Notes under the pieces: generated by a model | Told to the model about the DNA's origin: nothing | Database searches by the model: none | The model's input: only the letters and a program-made list of their open reading frames with translations | Shown here: in pieces, positions 10,777 through 22,296 of the stretch | How the letters are laid out: each line of letters opens with the position of its first letter | Position numbering within the stretch: the first letter of the stretch is position 1 | Translations under genes and position numbers: made by a program | Origin: Porogramme epimiltina | Lineage: Eukaryota > Basidiomycota > Agaricomycetes > Polyporales > Polyporaceae | Length of the DNA: 64,000 nt | Assembly (NCBI GenBank): GCA_900155495.1 | Contig: FTLJ01000493.1 | Span: forward strand, 1 to 64,000 | Direction of reading: 5' to 3'

Positions 10777-13587
10777 ATGATCGGAAACACGATCTGGTTG
10801 GAGTTGTGCGCGTTCCAAGGGGAGCTGTTGCCGAAACCTCCGACACACCTCATGCCGCCGCCAGGTACAATGGTGTCTCTTAAGAAAGAGTTTGAGAGGA
10901 TGATGAAAACACACGAAGAAGTCGCGGAGAAGATGAAGCTCAGACCAGAAGACACTCTCGCCAAAGAGTTTGTGAGTCTTCTTGCTGCCTTCCGCATCCC
11001 TGACGTCCATCGCTGACTCGCCCGTTACAGGTAAGGATTCTGAACAAACACATCTTCGCGCCAGCAGCCCGCCGCAAGGTGAATCCAGTCACTCGTCCTG
11101 CAACTCGTTCTTTCACTCGCGCAATCACTGCTACCATCAGAGGAAGGCGAACCCGCGCTCAAAGGCCTGCAGCACACACACTCCCGCAGAGCTCATCGTT
11201 GAAACCAGTGTCGGAGGTTCCAAAATATTCCATGAGACTCTTCCACAAGGTGGACCCCGCTAGCTTGGAGGACTATGAGTATGAAACGCGAAATATATAC
11301 AGCGCCGCCCTTTACCGCCACGGAGTTAAGCTCACGACTCCCGACGAACCCAACTGGCAGCACCAGCACCTCCTTGTCGAGTTCAAGCTCGGAAACATCG
11401 ACAATGACCCCTTCGACGACAGAGAGTCTGCGACCAACATTGAACCTCGTTGTCCGTGTCGTTCCGAGGTTCGCGGGGAACTCCTCGCTGGCGCTAGTTG
11501 CGTTTTCGCTTACCAGCACCGCACGGCATTCTTCTCTATGGTGGTAATTGGGAGCGAGTTCAGGTTCATGCGGTGGGACAGGTCGGGGGTATTCGTCATG
11601 GAGAAGATAGACTATGTCGAGAACCCGGCGCCTCTAGTCGAACTGCTGCTCGGGTTCGTCATCTTAGACGACGAATCGCAGGGAACCGACCCGACTGCGA
11701 CGACGCTTAGCCCGAGTTGCGCGGATTGGAAACTCATGGACGAGCTGGCGGACACGACTCATCCACTTTCGGCTCCAGAGGCGTCCATCAAACCCGATTC
11801 CATACTCCCAGACAACCTCCTTCACGCCGTGCTCAAGGAAGACGTCGTTGCGCCCATGGCCGTTGGACCCCCAACCGACGAGTCTTCTGGGGATGTTCCT
11901 CCTCTCGCCACTGATCAACCACAGGATAAAGGAAAAGACACAAGCTCGCGTGTCGACGAAAGTCAGTTCTTTTGGGACCACGAGCGGATCTGCTTCCGAC
12001 ACTCGCTCAAGGAATGGCCTCGGTACAGGCTGAGGATCGGCGACGACACTTTCCTGGTCGCCCGCCCGCAGTACGACATACCTGACCTGATTGGCCGCAA
12101 TACTCGCGGATACACTGCGTATCATAAGGAATCGGGTCGTTTTGTGTTCCTCAAGGATATATGGCGCCCCGATCTCAACGATATCGAGCTCGAGGGCAAC
12201 ACCTTGAAGATCCTGAACGCGGCGGGCGTCCGCAACATCCCGACATTGCTTACGCATGGGTACGTCGGAAACCAGACCACTCGGGCTTCAGAGTATTCGG
12301 CGGCGGCGGAGACGTCCAACGAGGGTCGGAAGAAAAGGGCTGCGGCTCAGAGAAAAGCAAATGGGTCTGGGCGCGCCGGGAAGCGGTGGCGGGAAGAGAT
12401 GTCGGAGACATACAGCATCGTGCAGTTCCGCGGCTACTCCCACTATCGGCTTGTACTGAAGGAGGTCTGTATCCCTATGACCTTGTTCCAGTCTAGCTGG
12501 CAGCTGACGTCGGTCATGCGGGATGCGCTGCAAGGTACGTCTGCATCGTTTGCGGTCGTGGAGATTTACAGAAACAGCTCACTACGGTTTGTATGCGATT
12601 TACAGCACACGCGGATGCGGTGGAGAAGTGCAATATCATCCACGGGGATATAAGCAGCGGCAACATTCTCATTCGGCCCGTATTCCTCGTTGGGAGTAAC
12701 GGCCAGATTCGAGTGGAGTGGATCGGTATCTTGGCAGATTGGGAGCTGGCGAAGCCTATTATGCCTCCAGCAACGGTGCCGAAGCGGCAGCCACCTAGGG
12801 TAAGTGGTTTGCACTAACTGTGTGGCTCTGAAACTCACCACGCGGATATGCTCAGGGAACGTTGAAATTCATGTCCGCCGCAACCCTTACCGACCCCTTC
12901 CACGTTCTCAGCGTGGCTGATGAGATGGAGTCGTTCACTCACGTCCTGCTTTACCACGCCACCCAGCGTCTGCCGCATAACTGCGAGCACCGTATGAGGG
13001 ACATCATGTCGTACTTCAACGAATGCACCGTCTATCCAGATGGGTCCTTAGATTGCAGCTACCGGAAGAAGGAATCGGTCGAAAGGGGTGTCGGGCTTCT
13101 TGTCGACAGCGTAAACCGCGTTACGTTCGGCACGCGACACGACCGGAACAAGGTGCTGAATACCCTCCTATACAATATGTTCCGCCGGTTCAAAGCGCGA
13201 TACGTCGTCTTCGCATACGAGCGCGAGAATTCATCCCCTAAGGACTCCGACGGTCCCTCGCCGTCTAGCCATGGTGAGGAAGAAGAGCGTCCTTCACAAC
13301 GCCCGCGTATAGATGCCTTTATGGAAGAAGAAGAACTTATGTCTCTACTGGAGTATACGAAGCCGCTGCCAGCGCCCTCAGACGGGGAGAAAACGCGTGC
13401 CAAGCTCCTCGACACGCATCACGCGACCCTCAGAATGTTCAATCGCCTCGTTGACGCAAGGGACGCATGGCCGGAGGGTGAAACCCTGAGAATCCCCCCG
13501 CACAAACCTCGATCGGAGCTGGAGCAGGAACTGGAACTACTTGGGACCTGTGCTTCGTCCCCCAGTCGTGTGTTAGGACCCAAGTAA
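10777..13587 (+). CDS. FunK1 fungal-type protein kinase A
   Basis: Exons 10777-10971, 11031-12534, 12606-12799 and 12856-13587 give about 874 residues with phases 0, 1 and 0. The protein has the FunK1 (PF17667) architecture: an N-terminal helical region, a conserved ligand-like block with QHRTAFFS and MRWDRSGVFV, a kinase N-lobe, a C-lobe and a long tail. Catalytic elements visible: a Gly-rich loop (RNTRGYTAY), the ATP-binding Lys in FLKDIWR, HGDISSGNIL as catalytic loop with Asp and Asn, and ADWELAK in place of DFG. The start is chosen because MIGNTIWLEL aligns with the first exon of the FunK1 gene at 54684-57547. With that gene it forms one subfamily, distinct from the three at 17.8-29.1 and 58.3-61.3 kb. 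FunK1 kinases are expanded in mushroom-forming fungi and have been linked to multicellular development; substrates are unknown. Confidence 0.88.
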
Positions 13588-14090
13588 TACCTGTGCCTAA
13601 CTTTGTCCTTGTGTCCGCGTCTCTGTATTATTCGTTTAGTATCTCGGGCGGTCCTGCCTGTCATGTTGTCCACAAATCTGACGCGGTATCCAAACCTACC
13701 CTTGGTGTATGAGCCGGGAGGCTCGTAAAGCGAATGGAGCAGTGGAACTAGTGAAGAGTGAAAGGAATTAATAAAACTAGGATACAATCCTCCAAATCAG
13801 TGTCGTCTTCGTTGTACATAGCCAGGGTTCGTGTTGTCGGACGGCTGAGCAGCTAGTCGACTCGCAGAGTGGTTAACCAGAAGCACATCCGAGTATGTGA
13901 GGTATGAGAGAACAGACATGCAGTTAACGGCCCTCTCCCGCGAGAGGTATATGGTCAACATGGTCCACAGACAAGTTGAAGTGACCACCCGAGTCACCGA
14001 AGGTGACGGGCGCCTGACAGCATGCTAGTGAATTCCAAATGCGGAATATTAGACGTCCAGCTTGAAAGGACCGCTGGGACTTAAGTCAGA
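13588..14090. other. 3' flank of FunK1 gene A, no gene seen
   Basis: About 500 bp after the FunK1 stop without a recognisable gene. Minus-strand frames at 13419-13787 and 13797-13997 overlap the kinase 3' end or lack any family feature. Confidence 0.4.
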
Positions 14091-14428
14091 CTCATGTTCA
14101 CGGACTTCCACAATATCAATCGCTTTATACCCAACATAACTTTCTGGAGTCTCCTAACACTCGGCATCGCACACTGCTTCCTAATCATCTCCCTCTTCAC
14201 GAGCTTCTTCACTCCAGTTGGGACTTCGGGCTCCTCTGCCCTCCTCACCACTCTTCCTCCATTCACGCCTTCGTTCCGTGCAACGCCCCGCCCTACTCAT
14301 GTTCCCGGTCTTCCACAATGTCAATGACTTTATGTCTAGCATAACTTCCTGATGTCTCCTCACACCCTGTGTCGCACGCCGCTTGCTCACCTTCTCCCTC
14401 TTCGCGAGCTTCTTCGCTCCAACTGGCC
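14091..14428 (+). repeat. Tandem direct repeat, period 205 bp
   Basis: A block of about 135 bp beginning TCATGTTC at 14092 recurs with many substitutions from 14297. Shared landmarks are CTTCCACAAT, a GGCATCGCACAC / GTGTCGCACGCC segment, CTCCCTCTTC, CGAGCTTCTTC and CTCCAACTGG-like ends. The CGAGCTTCTTC landmarks are exactly 205 nt apart. The segments between the two blocks do not match. It may be a decayed element or a duplicated fragment of an unknown gene; it encodes nothing I recognise. Confidence 0.65.
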
Positions 14429-15500
14429 CCGTGGTCGCAAACAATCTCTACATCTGCTACTACTCACAATTCTACCTCGTAGTCCCAACATGATGATCTT
14501 CGGGCCAAGCGCGGATCCAACAGACAGGCCATGACTTACATGAGGCCCCCAGGGTGTATCCGGTGGAGCTTTTGCGGAAGAGGGTTGAAACCACGAAGAT
14601 GTTCTGGGGAGCTCATATTGAGGCATGTACTACCCCTATGCATTCAAGGCGGTCGTCTCACATGTGACCCTACAGGTGATCAGTAAAACTTTCGACAGGT
14701 AGCTGACTGCACGGCTCGAACAGCTGGTGCCGACCACCGGCAACGTGAGGCCGAGCACTGAACCCAGTTCGCCTGTTTCAAGAATCCTCAGACAGTCTCG
14801 ATTGGACGCAACGCGACGATATCTTCAAGACGGGTATTGTGGGCTGAAGAGACACGCTACGCCGTGGTCGACTTGATGCAAGGCCGACGCTATGTGTCAA
14901 AGGAGCAGTTCTCGCACAACTTCGGACGTCAAGGTGGACTTGGTGAGGAGCAGATGAATCAGCCAGACGAGGGTACGGTAGTAGGTCGACTACATGCGAA
15001 AGACAAAACTGGTTCTCATTTAGATGGCTTCTAGGCTATCGCGAAGAACAGGGATAGGAGGGCGGGTGTGGGGAAGTCAGTCGTTCCGTAGGATGTAGAA
15101 GTACGTGTCGGCGGAGGTCGGAGGGATCGCCTCAGGTGTGCTACTACCCCATCGCTCCCCCTGCCTCATGCCGATAGTATTGCAGAAAGCGCCGCTTGTG
15201 AATAACCATGGGTTCAAGGTTGTGAAGAACACCCTTGAAACCAAGCCGTTTCCCCTCTTGTTTACCCTGCTCATGGGGTTGATTCGTCCTGCCGCACTAC
15301 CCCACGTCAATGAACCATATCACGACCATCGCATACTTCCCCCCTGCATGCTTCCCCTACCGACGCACATCCACCGAGACCTTCTGGTAGCAAGAACAGA
15401 CCTGACAGAGTCAACGGGGCGACTTCCTCGCGTTAGACAGTGGTCTCAACAAGCGGCTAGGGTATATGAAGGCATAACTCGACACGCTACGTTGTGAAGC
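14429..15500. other. Intergenic, no gene seen
   Basis: About 1.1 kb with short frames only (for example 14837-15034 and 15105-15497 on plus). None shows family features or exon-intron structure, so this probably contains the 3' UTR of the convergent DUF4246 gene and unannotated intergenic DNA. Confidence 0.4.
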
Positions 15501-17303
15501 CTAATGCTCACACATGTTAAACTCCATCTCAAACACCTCCTCATTGTTCGACATCACGAACCTCGACCGCTCCTCCATCAACCTCGCCCGATGCTCCTCC
15601 GCCTCCTTCCGCGAGATCAAGCCGTCCTTCGTGAAGCCCGCAATCATGTCAACCAGCTCCACAGGCAGCTTCTGCATCTCCGGCACCCTCAGCGCCTCCT
15701 CCATCGCCCACTCTTCTTGTTGCGGCGGCACGTCGCTCGTCGACAGGATCCGGATCTCCGGGTTCACCAGGAAGAACGCCAGGATCTTCCGCACCCCAGG
15801 CTTTGTCGGGTCCGCGAGCTCGAACGCGTCGACATGGTGCTGGTACACATTCGGGAATGCGACGCACTTGCCCTCCTCCGCGACGATGTGCCCAAGCCGC
15901 TGGCTCAGCGCGTCCCCGCGGCCGAACCCGAACGCCGCGCGGTACCCCTTCCCGTCGCTCTGCTCGTACGACAGCTCCAGGCCCTCCTCGCCGTCGCTCA
16001 CCGCATGACGGAACGCGAGGCGCGACTCGGTGATGTTCTCCGCGCGGTAGTAGTACAGACCCGTCGCGACGATGGCCTCGTTCGCCATGCCCTCGACGTG
16101 CCACGCGCCGCCGGGGTACGTGGGGTTCTCGGGGGTGAGGACGATATTGGCGAGCTTGACGATCACCTGGAGTGTGCGCCCGCGGAGGGGATAGGGCTCG
16201 GTGGGGGGCGGGGGCTGGAACGGCGCGGGGTCGGGGATGTGCGGCCAGCGGTGCAGCCGGTCCCACTCGTCGTAGCGGCTGTTCCACTCCGCGGAGTCGC
16301 ACCCCGGCGTGTACTCGGGCTGCGGTACCGAGACGTGTTTGTACCATCTGTACGGGTTCACTTCCACGGCGAGGGGACGAGGCGCGAGGGCGCTCGCGAC
16401 GACTTGCTCGAAGAGGGGGACGAACCGCGCGAGAATGGACGCGATGGGCGGGTAGAGTGCGCGGTGCCGTGTCGGGTGGAGGTTGTTGATGTAGCTCTTT
16501 GGCGTGGCCGCGTCCCCAGAGTCGGACACGGTGAAGTCCGTTGGAAGCCACTGGTACTCCTCAGACAATTCGTAGTTTCCGAACAGGTCTTTCAGGTCTG
16601 GGCGACGCGCTATGTACGCGTCGTCCGTCAGCACCTCTATAAGCGTGTCGTCTGAAGAAGAATCGGCTTTGCGGACAAGCGTTTCCCCGATACGGACGCA
16701 GTAGAGCGAGGGATGGACGAGGTCAAGGACCTGCCTGTTCGAGCCGGGGTGCCAGTCCTTTTCTTCCTCAGGCACGTCCTCGAGGATGGATGTAGTTTTG
16801 ACGAACTCCTCCGCGAGCGCTGGAGGAATGAGCGAACGAGATTCGTACACGCTATGAACGGAGGATTCCTGAGATGTCCCGTCAGAATGTATGAATATCA
16901 TGGAGCGAGTAAATCTCACGAATATCCCTGTGTTTTCGTCCCACTGCCCTGCTTCATACTTGATTTGCTCAATGATGTAATCGAGCTGGGCCTCGGTAAT
17001 AGGCTCGCGCGGCCACTGCTTCACCTCACCCTCACTCTCTTCCGTCCTTCCATATGTCTCTTGGAAGCGCTCCTCACCGCCCCAAAGCCTCTCGACGGCC
17101 GCCTTGTCGTTCTCGAGGATCTCCGCCCGCCACTTTGCGACGATCGCGGCGTCGTGCACCTTCTCCCACCAACGCGGCTTGGAGCGTATCTTGCCTGAAT
17201 AGAAGCGCATGCGGAGCTCTACGAGGGTGATCGGCTTCGTGTCGTTGAAGTTGAACGGCGAGGGAAAGTCGCGTCGCTTCCTGTTTTGTTGTAGCTGCTC
17301 CAT
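15501..17303 (-). CDS. DUF4246 family protein (putative Fe(II)/2OG oxygenase fold)
   Basis: One uninterrupted frame of 600 residues, unusual here because nearly all neighbours are intron-rich. It shows the hallmarks of the fungal DUF4246 family (PF14033): a WHVEGMANEAI block at residues 401-411, YYYRAENIT at 417-425, FPNVYQHHVDAF at 483-494, and a KPGVRKILAFFLVNP segment followed by a VPPQQ motif near residue 525. The order His402-x-Glu404, His489/490, Arg505 resembles the iron- and 2-oxoglutarate-binding pattern HxD/E...H...R of double-stranded beta-helix dioxygenases. That is inference; the family has no established activity that I know of. The ATG at 17303 opens the frame. A long plus-strand frame over the same bases is a GC-rich shadow. 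Confidence 0.88.
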   Translation of the reverse strand: MEQLQQNRKRRDFPSPFNFNDTKPITLVELRMRFYSGKIRSKPRWWEKVHDAAIVAKWRAEILENDKAAVERLWGGEERFQETYGRTEESEGEVKQWPREPITEAQLDYIIEQIKYEAGQWDENTGIFVRFTRSMIFIHSDGTSQESSVHSVYESRSLIPPALAEEFVKTTSILEDVPEEEKDWHPGSNRQVLDLVHPSLYCVRIGETLVRKADSSSDDTLIEVLTDDAYIARRPDLKDLFGNYELSEEYQWLPTDFTVSDSGDAATPKSYINNLHPTRHRALYPPIASILARFVPLFEQVVASALAPRPLAVEVNPYRWYKHVSVPQPEYTPGCDSAEWNSRYDEWDRLHRWPHIPDPAPFQPPPPTEPYPLRGRTLQVIVKLANIVLTPENPTYPGGAWHVEGMANEAIVATGLYYYRAENITESRLAFRHAVSDGEEGLELSYEQSDGKGYRAAFGFGRGDALSQRLGHIVAEEGKCVAFPNVYQHHVDAFELADPTKPGVRKILAFFLVNPEIRILSTSDVPPQQEEWAMEEALRVPEMQKLPVELVDMIAGFTKDGLISRKEAEEHRARLMEERSRFVMSNNEEVFEMEFNMCEH

Positions 17304-17753
17304 GCTGTAGTAGTGGTGTATGGAAGACGAGTGAGATGTGACGTGGCAAATGACCTATAGGGTAGTTTAACCGGCGTCGTGCGGAATACACCCAAATCTA
17401 TGCAGCCTGCGTCATGGATCGCCGTCATATGACGACGGTGGCGGTGAGTGCGAGACATCGCAACATGCCGGACATGCTGATAAGCAGTGCTCGCCTAATG
17501 ACATACGGAATAACAGATTACGATATGAACTACGAACCAAAAGCTGCCGTGGCGAGGAGCGCATGGCTCTTTCCTCGACCACACTCTCTTGTAATCTTAC
17601 ATATGCATGTCGAGCCACGCCCTCAGCTTTGCAAGGAAATACGCAAACCTGTCGATTGACAAAACAGATGACATAAGTCTACTACCACATATCATCCCAA
17701 CGTTGTTCAAACGGAACATAATCTTCGCCATCTACCGTGTGTCCCCGCTGATC
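17304..17753. other. Intergenic, no gene seen
   Basis: About 450 bp between the DUF4246 start and the end of FunK1 gene B, both on the minus strand. It should hold the DUF4246 promoter and the kinase 3' UTR. No gene or clear motif is seen. Confidence 0.4.
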
Positions 17754-20700
17754 CTAGAACGTGTCTAACTTGTGTTCGGGTATAGTGGGCATCCTGAAGT
17801 CTGACCTGGAGATCTTGGAAGGCCGCTCCATGGGGTCCTCCTTCACCAGGACGACCGGATCTTGGACATAGTGTTTGAGACGATCTCCCTCGATCTTATC
17901 GGTGTAGTTCCAACCGTCCTTGTCGTTATACCTCCGGAGTATCGTTCTGAACGACGTGTGGACCCGACAGTACTCCATGCCAGCCTTCACATCGGGGGGT
18001 AGAACAGGCTCAGGTGGAGCCCGTGACCTTGTGGATAGGTACTCCTGGAACCCGTCGCCGGACGCGATCGGCATCTCGTCGTAGTCGTCGAACGGGTTGG
18101 CCGCATTAGGGACTATAACGGGACGTTTCGGCGCGTCCTTCTGTCGTTTCCACTCCGCGTGTTGCTTCTGATAGTCCTCGAACAAGTACCGCTTTTGGAA
18201 GAGGTCTAGGAGATCGGCGAAGACGTCGTTGATGGGATGCGATGTCCCGTCAGGACAAAGAAACTTGAGCCGTTCATTGCAGTGTATGAGGGCTGCCTGT
18301 TGATAAATAATCGCGCGCTTGAGCTCCGGAGAGAACATTCGGCCGTTGGATTCGTCGTATCCGTCGAAGTACCTCTTGATGAAGGCAACGATCGATGGGT
18401 AATTGTGGAGGAGGAAGCGTACGCCGTTATACAGGAGGACGTGGAAGAACGCCTCAAGCTCATCGGGGATGGAGACGGGCATAGAAGGGTGTTCCAAGGA
18501 GTACAAAGACATAAACTGCCATGTAGCCTGGGATATTCCAGAGCCCGTCAGTAATTGTGACCGTATGATTTAGATGGGCGCAACTCACCGTTCGAACAGG
18601 TTGCCGGACAATCCAGACGCTTTGGGCTTTGGCGAGCTCCCAATCACTCAGGATCCCTCTCCAGCCGATACCAAAGAGGGGGGGAGAACCCTTTTGACGG
18701 ATTTCGGGCAAGATTAGGATGTTCCCGACACTGATATCCCGATGAACCAAATCACATTTCTTTACAGCCTCTTCGTGAGCTATGTGGCAAGGCAAGATCA
18801 GAACACCGTCAATCAAACGAGTAGATACTGTATGACGCGCACCTGCAACACAACAGCCCACGATCATAACCCACTGCTTGGCGCTGGTGAATTGCGTAGA
18901 ATCAAGACAGACCTCCGCTACCACGACTCGGTGGTGAATCATGTGCCGGCACGCGCTACCTGGCTCTTGCTCCGCCGCACCATCTTCCGCCCCCTCAGTC
19001 TCTGAGGCGGGACGCTTCGTTCCGCAGGAGGCCGTCCGGGGAGCAGTGGGGGGAGCAACCGCTCCCGATGCGCTACGTGGTGTTATTGCTGGAGCGGGCG
19101 CGGTGAGTAGAACATGATTGCCGCCTTTGCTTCGAGTCTCCGTGGCGTTCCTCTTGGGGAGCGAATGAACAATACGGGAGCGCGTGCTCTTGGAGGGGGC
19201 CTTCCGATCGTTCGTGATCTGCCTCACGAGCTTCCGCCGGACATGGGGCGCGTACTTTGACGCTTCCGTCTCCTGACCCCCAACAAGAGTCTTCGTGCCG
19301 TCGGCAAGCCTTTCCTCCCGCGAGCCGACGTCTTCATACCCAACGCATGTGGGAACGTTGCAAACAGGCGCAGCGTTCAGCTTTGCGAGCGTTACGCCCT
19401 CGCTGTCCACCCCCGCGTAGTACGGCCTCCAAGCATCCTTCAGATACATGAACCGCTGCGACTCCCACTCCAGGGCAACATATCCCCGAGTGCCTCGGCT
19501 GACCATTCCAGCGCTTTCAGAGTCTTGAGACGGAAAGTGAGGCTTCGCAGCCAAGTACTTTCGCCCGGCCACGGTGATCATATACCTTGGCCAGTTGTCT
19601 ACCAGCGACTTGATGAAGAATTCTCGGATAAACTTGAACGTGGGCAAGACGTCCGACGAGGCGATGGGGTCGTGGGGGTCAGTGCAGGGTGTTGTGGGAT
19701 CGGCGGGGAGTAAACCAGAGGTGATGAGCGATGACGCTGGAGGCTTCGCCAAAACGGAAGGGAAGTTTGGAGGGATAGCGGAAGCATGGAGTTCTCCAGG
19801 TTTCTGGTCGACATCGTGAATCATGCACACCCCGACCGCCTCCATCCGCGCCCATCCCCATGAGTCCTTCCTCAGCCGAACCGCCGTCGGGTCCATCCCC
19901 CGCTCTTCGTTCGTCATCTGCGAGTATCGGTGCAGGATGCGGAGGAAATCTTTGGTATCGTCCAAGCACCCCGCGTACGCCCGCGCCTTCGACACGATCA
20001 CTCCGGACCTGTCCCATCGCAAGAGGCGGAACTGCAGCCCGTTGACGAACAGCTGGTAGAGGGTCGTCCGGTGCTGACACGAGAAGATACGATCTGCATA
20101 TGACATGAGCTGGCCCCGGATCTTCTCGCGGTTCCCAGACGTCTCCTCGCTGTCTTCGCCGTCCGTGTCATTGAACGGGTCGAGTCCCTTCCCGCCGCGC
20201 TTGAACTCGATGTTGAGGCTCTGGAGGCCCCAGTTGGGCTCCTTCGGGCGGATGAGATCTTCGTCTTCCTTCGCTATGAGGGACGCGTCGACCTTGAATC
20301 CTTTGGGATCTCCATCTTCGCCTTTTGTCTCGGAGATATGGAAGATAAACCCGGGACAGGGAGAATACTTGTCGAAGATTTTGACCTGGGTGGATATAGA
20401 TCAGCAATAGTAAAGGATATGGAAATATCACGACTCACCCATGCCTGAGAAACTTCTTTCTCGAGAGCCCTCTTCTCCGTTGCCCCCTCTTTCTTGACCG
20501 TCGTGCTGAGGATGTTGTAGATGTCGGTGACGACCTCTTCGGGGAATGCAGTGTCGAAGTCAAGCGAGCTTGCCGTAGTGGGCTCTGGCTGGGTCTCGGC
20601 GTTGAGGGGGCCAGGGAGAGCTGAGTCGACGACACCTGGGTCGATGTCGAGCGGTTCTAAGAGGCTCTCGACTTCCATCTCTTCAATCAACTCAGGTATG

Positions 20701-21026
20701 TCCCCTGTGGTCGCGTGTCCGGGATCTTGATACATGGTAGGAAGAAATACGGATGGGGAAGGCGATGGGGAGCGTACACCATGGTTGGTGTGAGGTTCAG
20801 AGAGGTCGGATGAAGGTGGTAGGTTGTCGACAGTGGAAACAGTGCTAGCTCCGGTTTTATCTGCGCAGGTGGTGCGAACACTCGTACCGCTAACGGCGGG
20901 TCCGTTGGTACTAGTGGCCGCAGCAGCGGCGACGTGGTCGGGTCGTGACAGGGTGATGCCAAGGTAGTCGCAAACGAGTTGGTCAAGGTCCATAAGGATG
21001 GACGTGTCGATGCTGTTGCGGACCAT
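17754..21026 (-). CDS. FunK1 fungal-type protein kinase B
   Basis: Exons on the minus strand: 21026-20439, 20385-18843, 18779-18589 and 18527-17754, phases 0, 1 and 0, about 1031 residues. The start is the Met shared with FunK1 genes D and F (followed by ILMDLDQLV); the frame stays open to a Met at 21179, giving 51 more residues. Kinase motifs: Gly-rich loop SRGTRGYVALE, Lys in MYLKDAWR, catalytic loop HRDISVGNILIL, and SDWELAK as DFG equivalent. The usual FunK1 LLRWDRSGVIV block precedes the kinase domain. The 63-nt second intron has no stop in frame, so intron retention would give a readable product. Gene D is the nearest relative in the window and lies inverted 5 kb away. Activity looks possible; substrate unknown. 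Confidence 0.88.
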
Positions 21027-21179
21027 ATCTGCACGAGTCCTCTGTCCGTTGCGGTTGTCGACGATACCAGGTTGACGACCGTGGTTGGTTGTGTGTGGCC
21101 TGTTGGGATTGGACGGGGAAGCAGTATGTTTATCACCAGCGGGCTGTGAAAGAACAACAGGCCCAGACATATCAGCCAT

Positions 21180-21679
21180 GTTGGGTGGTGGAGTGAGAGG
21201 AATTGCTACTTACCTGACACTTCCGCCGCAGACTTTTATATTTGTGAAAGTGGTGGTCAGAGGAGGGATGGAGTGGTCAAGGGAGGTCCGAGGAACACGA
21301 GGTTGGAGGTGCGTGGACGACTGTTTAAGGATATATTGCAGCGGAGTAGCGGATAAATATCTGCAGTGATTGTGGAACAATGGCTTTCTGGGAAATGAAA
21401 GCACGCAGACCCTTTTGTCTTACCCGCGACGCAATGGTGGAAGGAAAGCTGTAGAGGCGTAGGCGCTTGCGCACTGGCCTTGGTTCATTTACCGCTTTTG
21501 GAAGGAGATGTTCCGTAGACGCCCAATGAGACAGTGATTTGCGACACATGCACACGGCGGTGAAGGATTTCTGAGATGTAAACATCAATTGACCGACTCC
21601 TAGTGTATTATCAAGGTGACGCACGCATTGAGTTATTTCATCCATACCTATCTTCAGTTCATTAGTTTCTTGTGAACTT
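21180..21679. other. Intergenic upstream of FunK1 gene B
   Basis: About 500 bp between the 5' end of FunK1 gene B and the kinase relic. The minus-strand frame 21325-21759 shows no family feature and crosses into the relic, so it is not called. Confidence 0.35.
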
Positions 21680-22171
21680 GTGAACTTGACAAGAGGCTCG
21701 TTCCCAGCAGCCCACGTGATGGGAGATTTAAACTCAGTCGAAGACCAAGCATACCCCAATCCACACTCCGATTATTCTGCTCCTGATTTGGGCTTCTTGT
21801 ATAGCGACCTTATCACATTCCTTTGTCTACAACCTCGCTTTCGTTTACACTCTGTCCTAAGGGCCGCTCAGAGTTGGGCAGAGTCCGCTGCAGTTCGGCG
21901 GGCAGTGGGGTTGTTGCACGAGAATGGGATGGTGCATGGGGACGTGCGACTCCCAAATATCATCGTCGAAGACATTCGGGAGGGGCAGGAGGGACAGGAA
22001 ATGGAGCAGAGGGTGAGGATTTTGGACTTCGACTGGGCCGGCACGGAGGGCGTTGTGCAGTACCCCTTTGACCTTACAGAGGGCATTTGGCCCCGCGGAG
22101 TGGAGGACTACGAACTGATTCAGGCGGAGCACGATGACGAAATGGTCCGTCGGCTGGGGTGTGCACTCTAG
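21680..22171 (+). pseudogene. Kinase C-lobe relic (non-FunK1)
   Basis: A 163-codon frame whose second half is clearly kinase-like: MVHGDVRLPNIIV as catalytic loop and ILDFDWAG at the DFG position, then a YPFDL...WPRGVEDYELIQ block and a C-terminal HDDEMVRRLG. These features match a basidiomycete family of small kinase-like proteins that have DFDW instead of DFG. The N-lobe (Gly-rich loop, ATP-binding Lys) is absent from this frame, and I found no splice-joined exon upstream that supplies it. The residues before about 21850 look like random translation. It is probably a truncated duplicate, although an unrecognised upstream exon cannot be excluded. Confidence 0.55.
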
Positions 22172-22296
22172 GTATCGACATTCCTACGCTGGAGTGCAAA
22201 TACCGAATACTGGAGGACAATGGTGGCGACATATGTATACAGCCTCTATAATAACGATAGACAGTCGAATCAGCGTACACTCGTAATAGTACATGT

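Noticed and set aside
15504..16655. 383-codon plus-strand frame opposite the DUF4246 gene
   Set aside because: It is antisense to conserved DUF4246 motifs, Arg/Leu-rich as expected for a GC-rich shadow, and has no domain.
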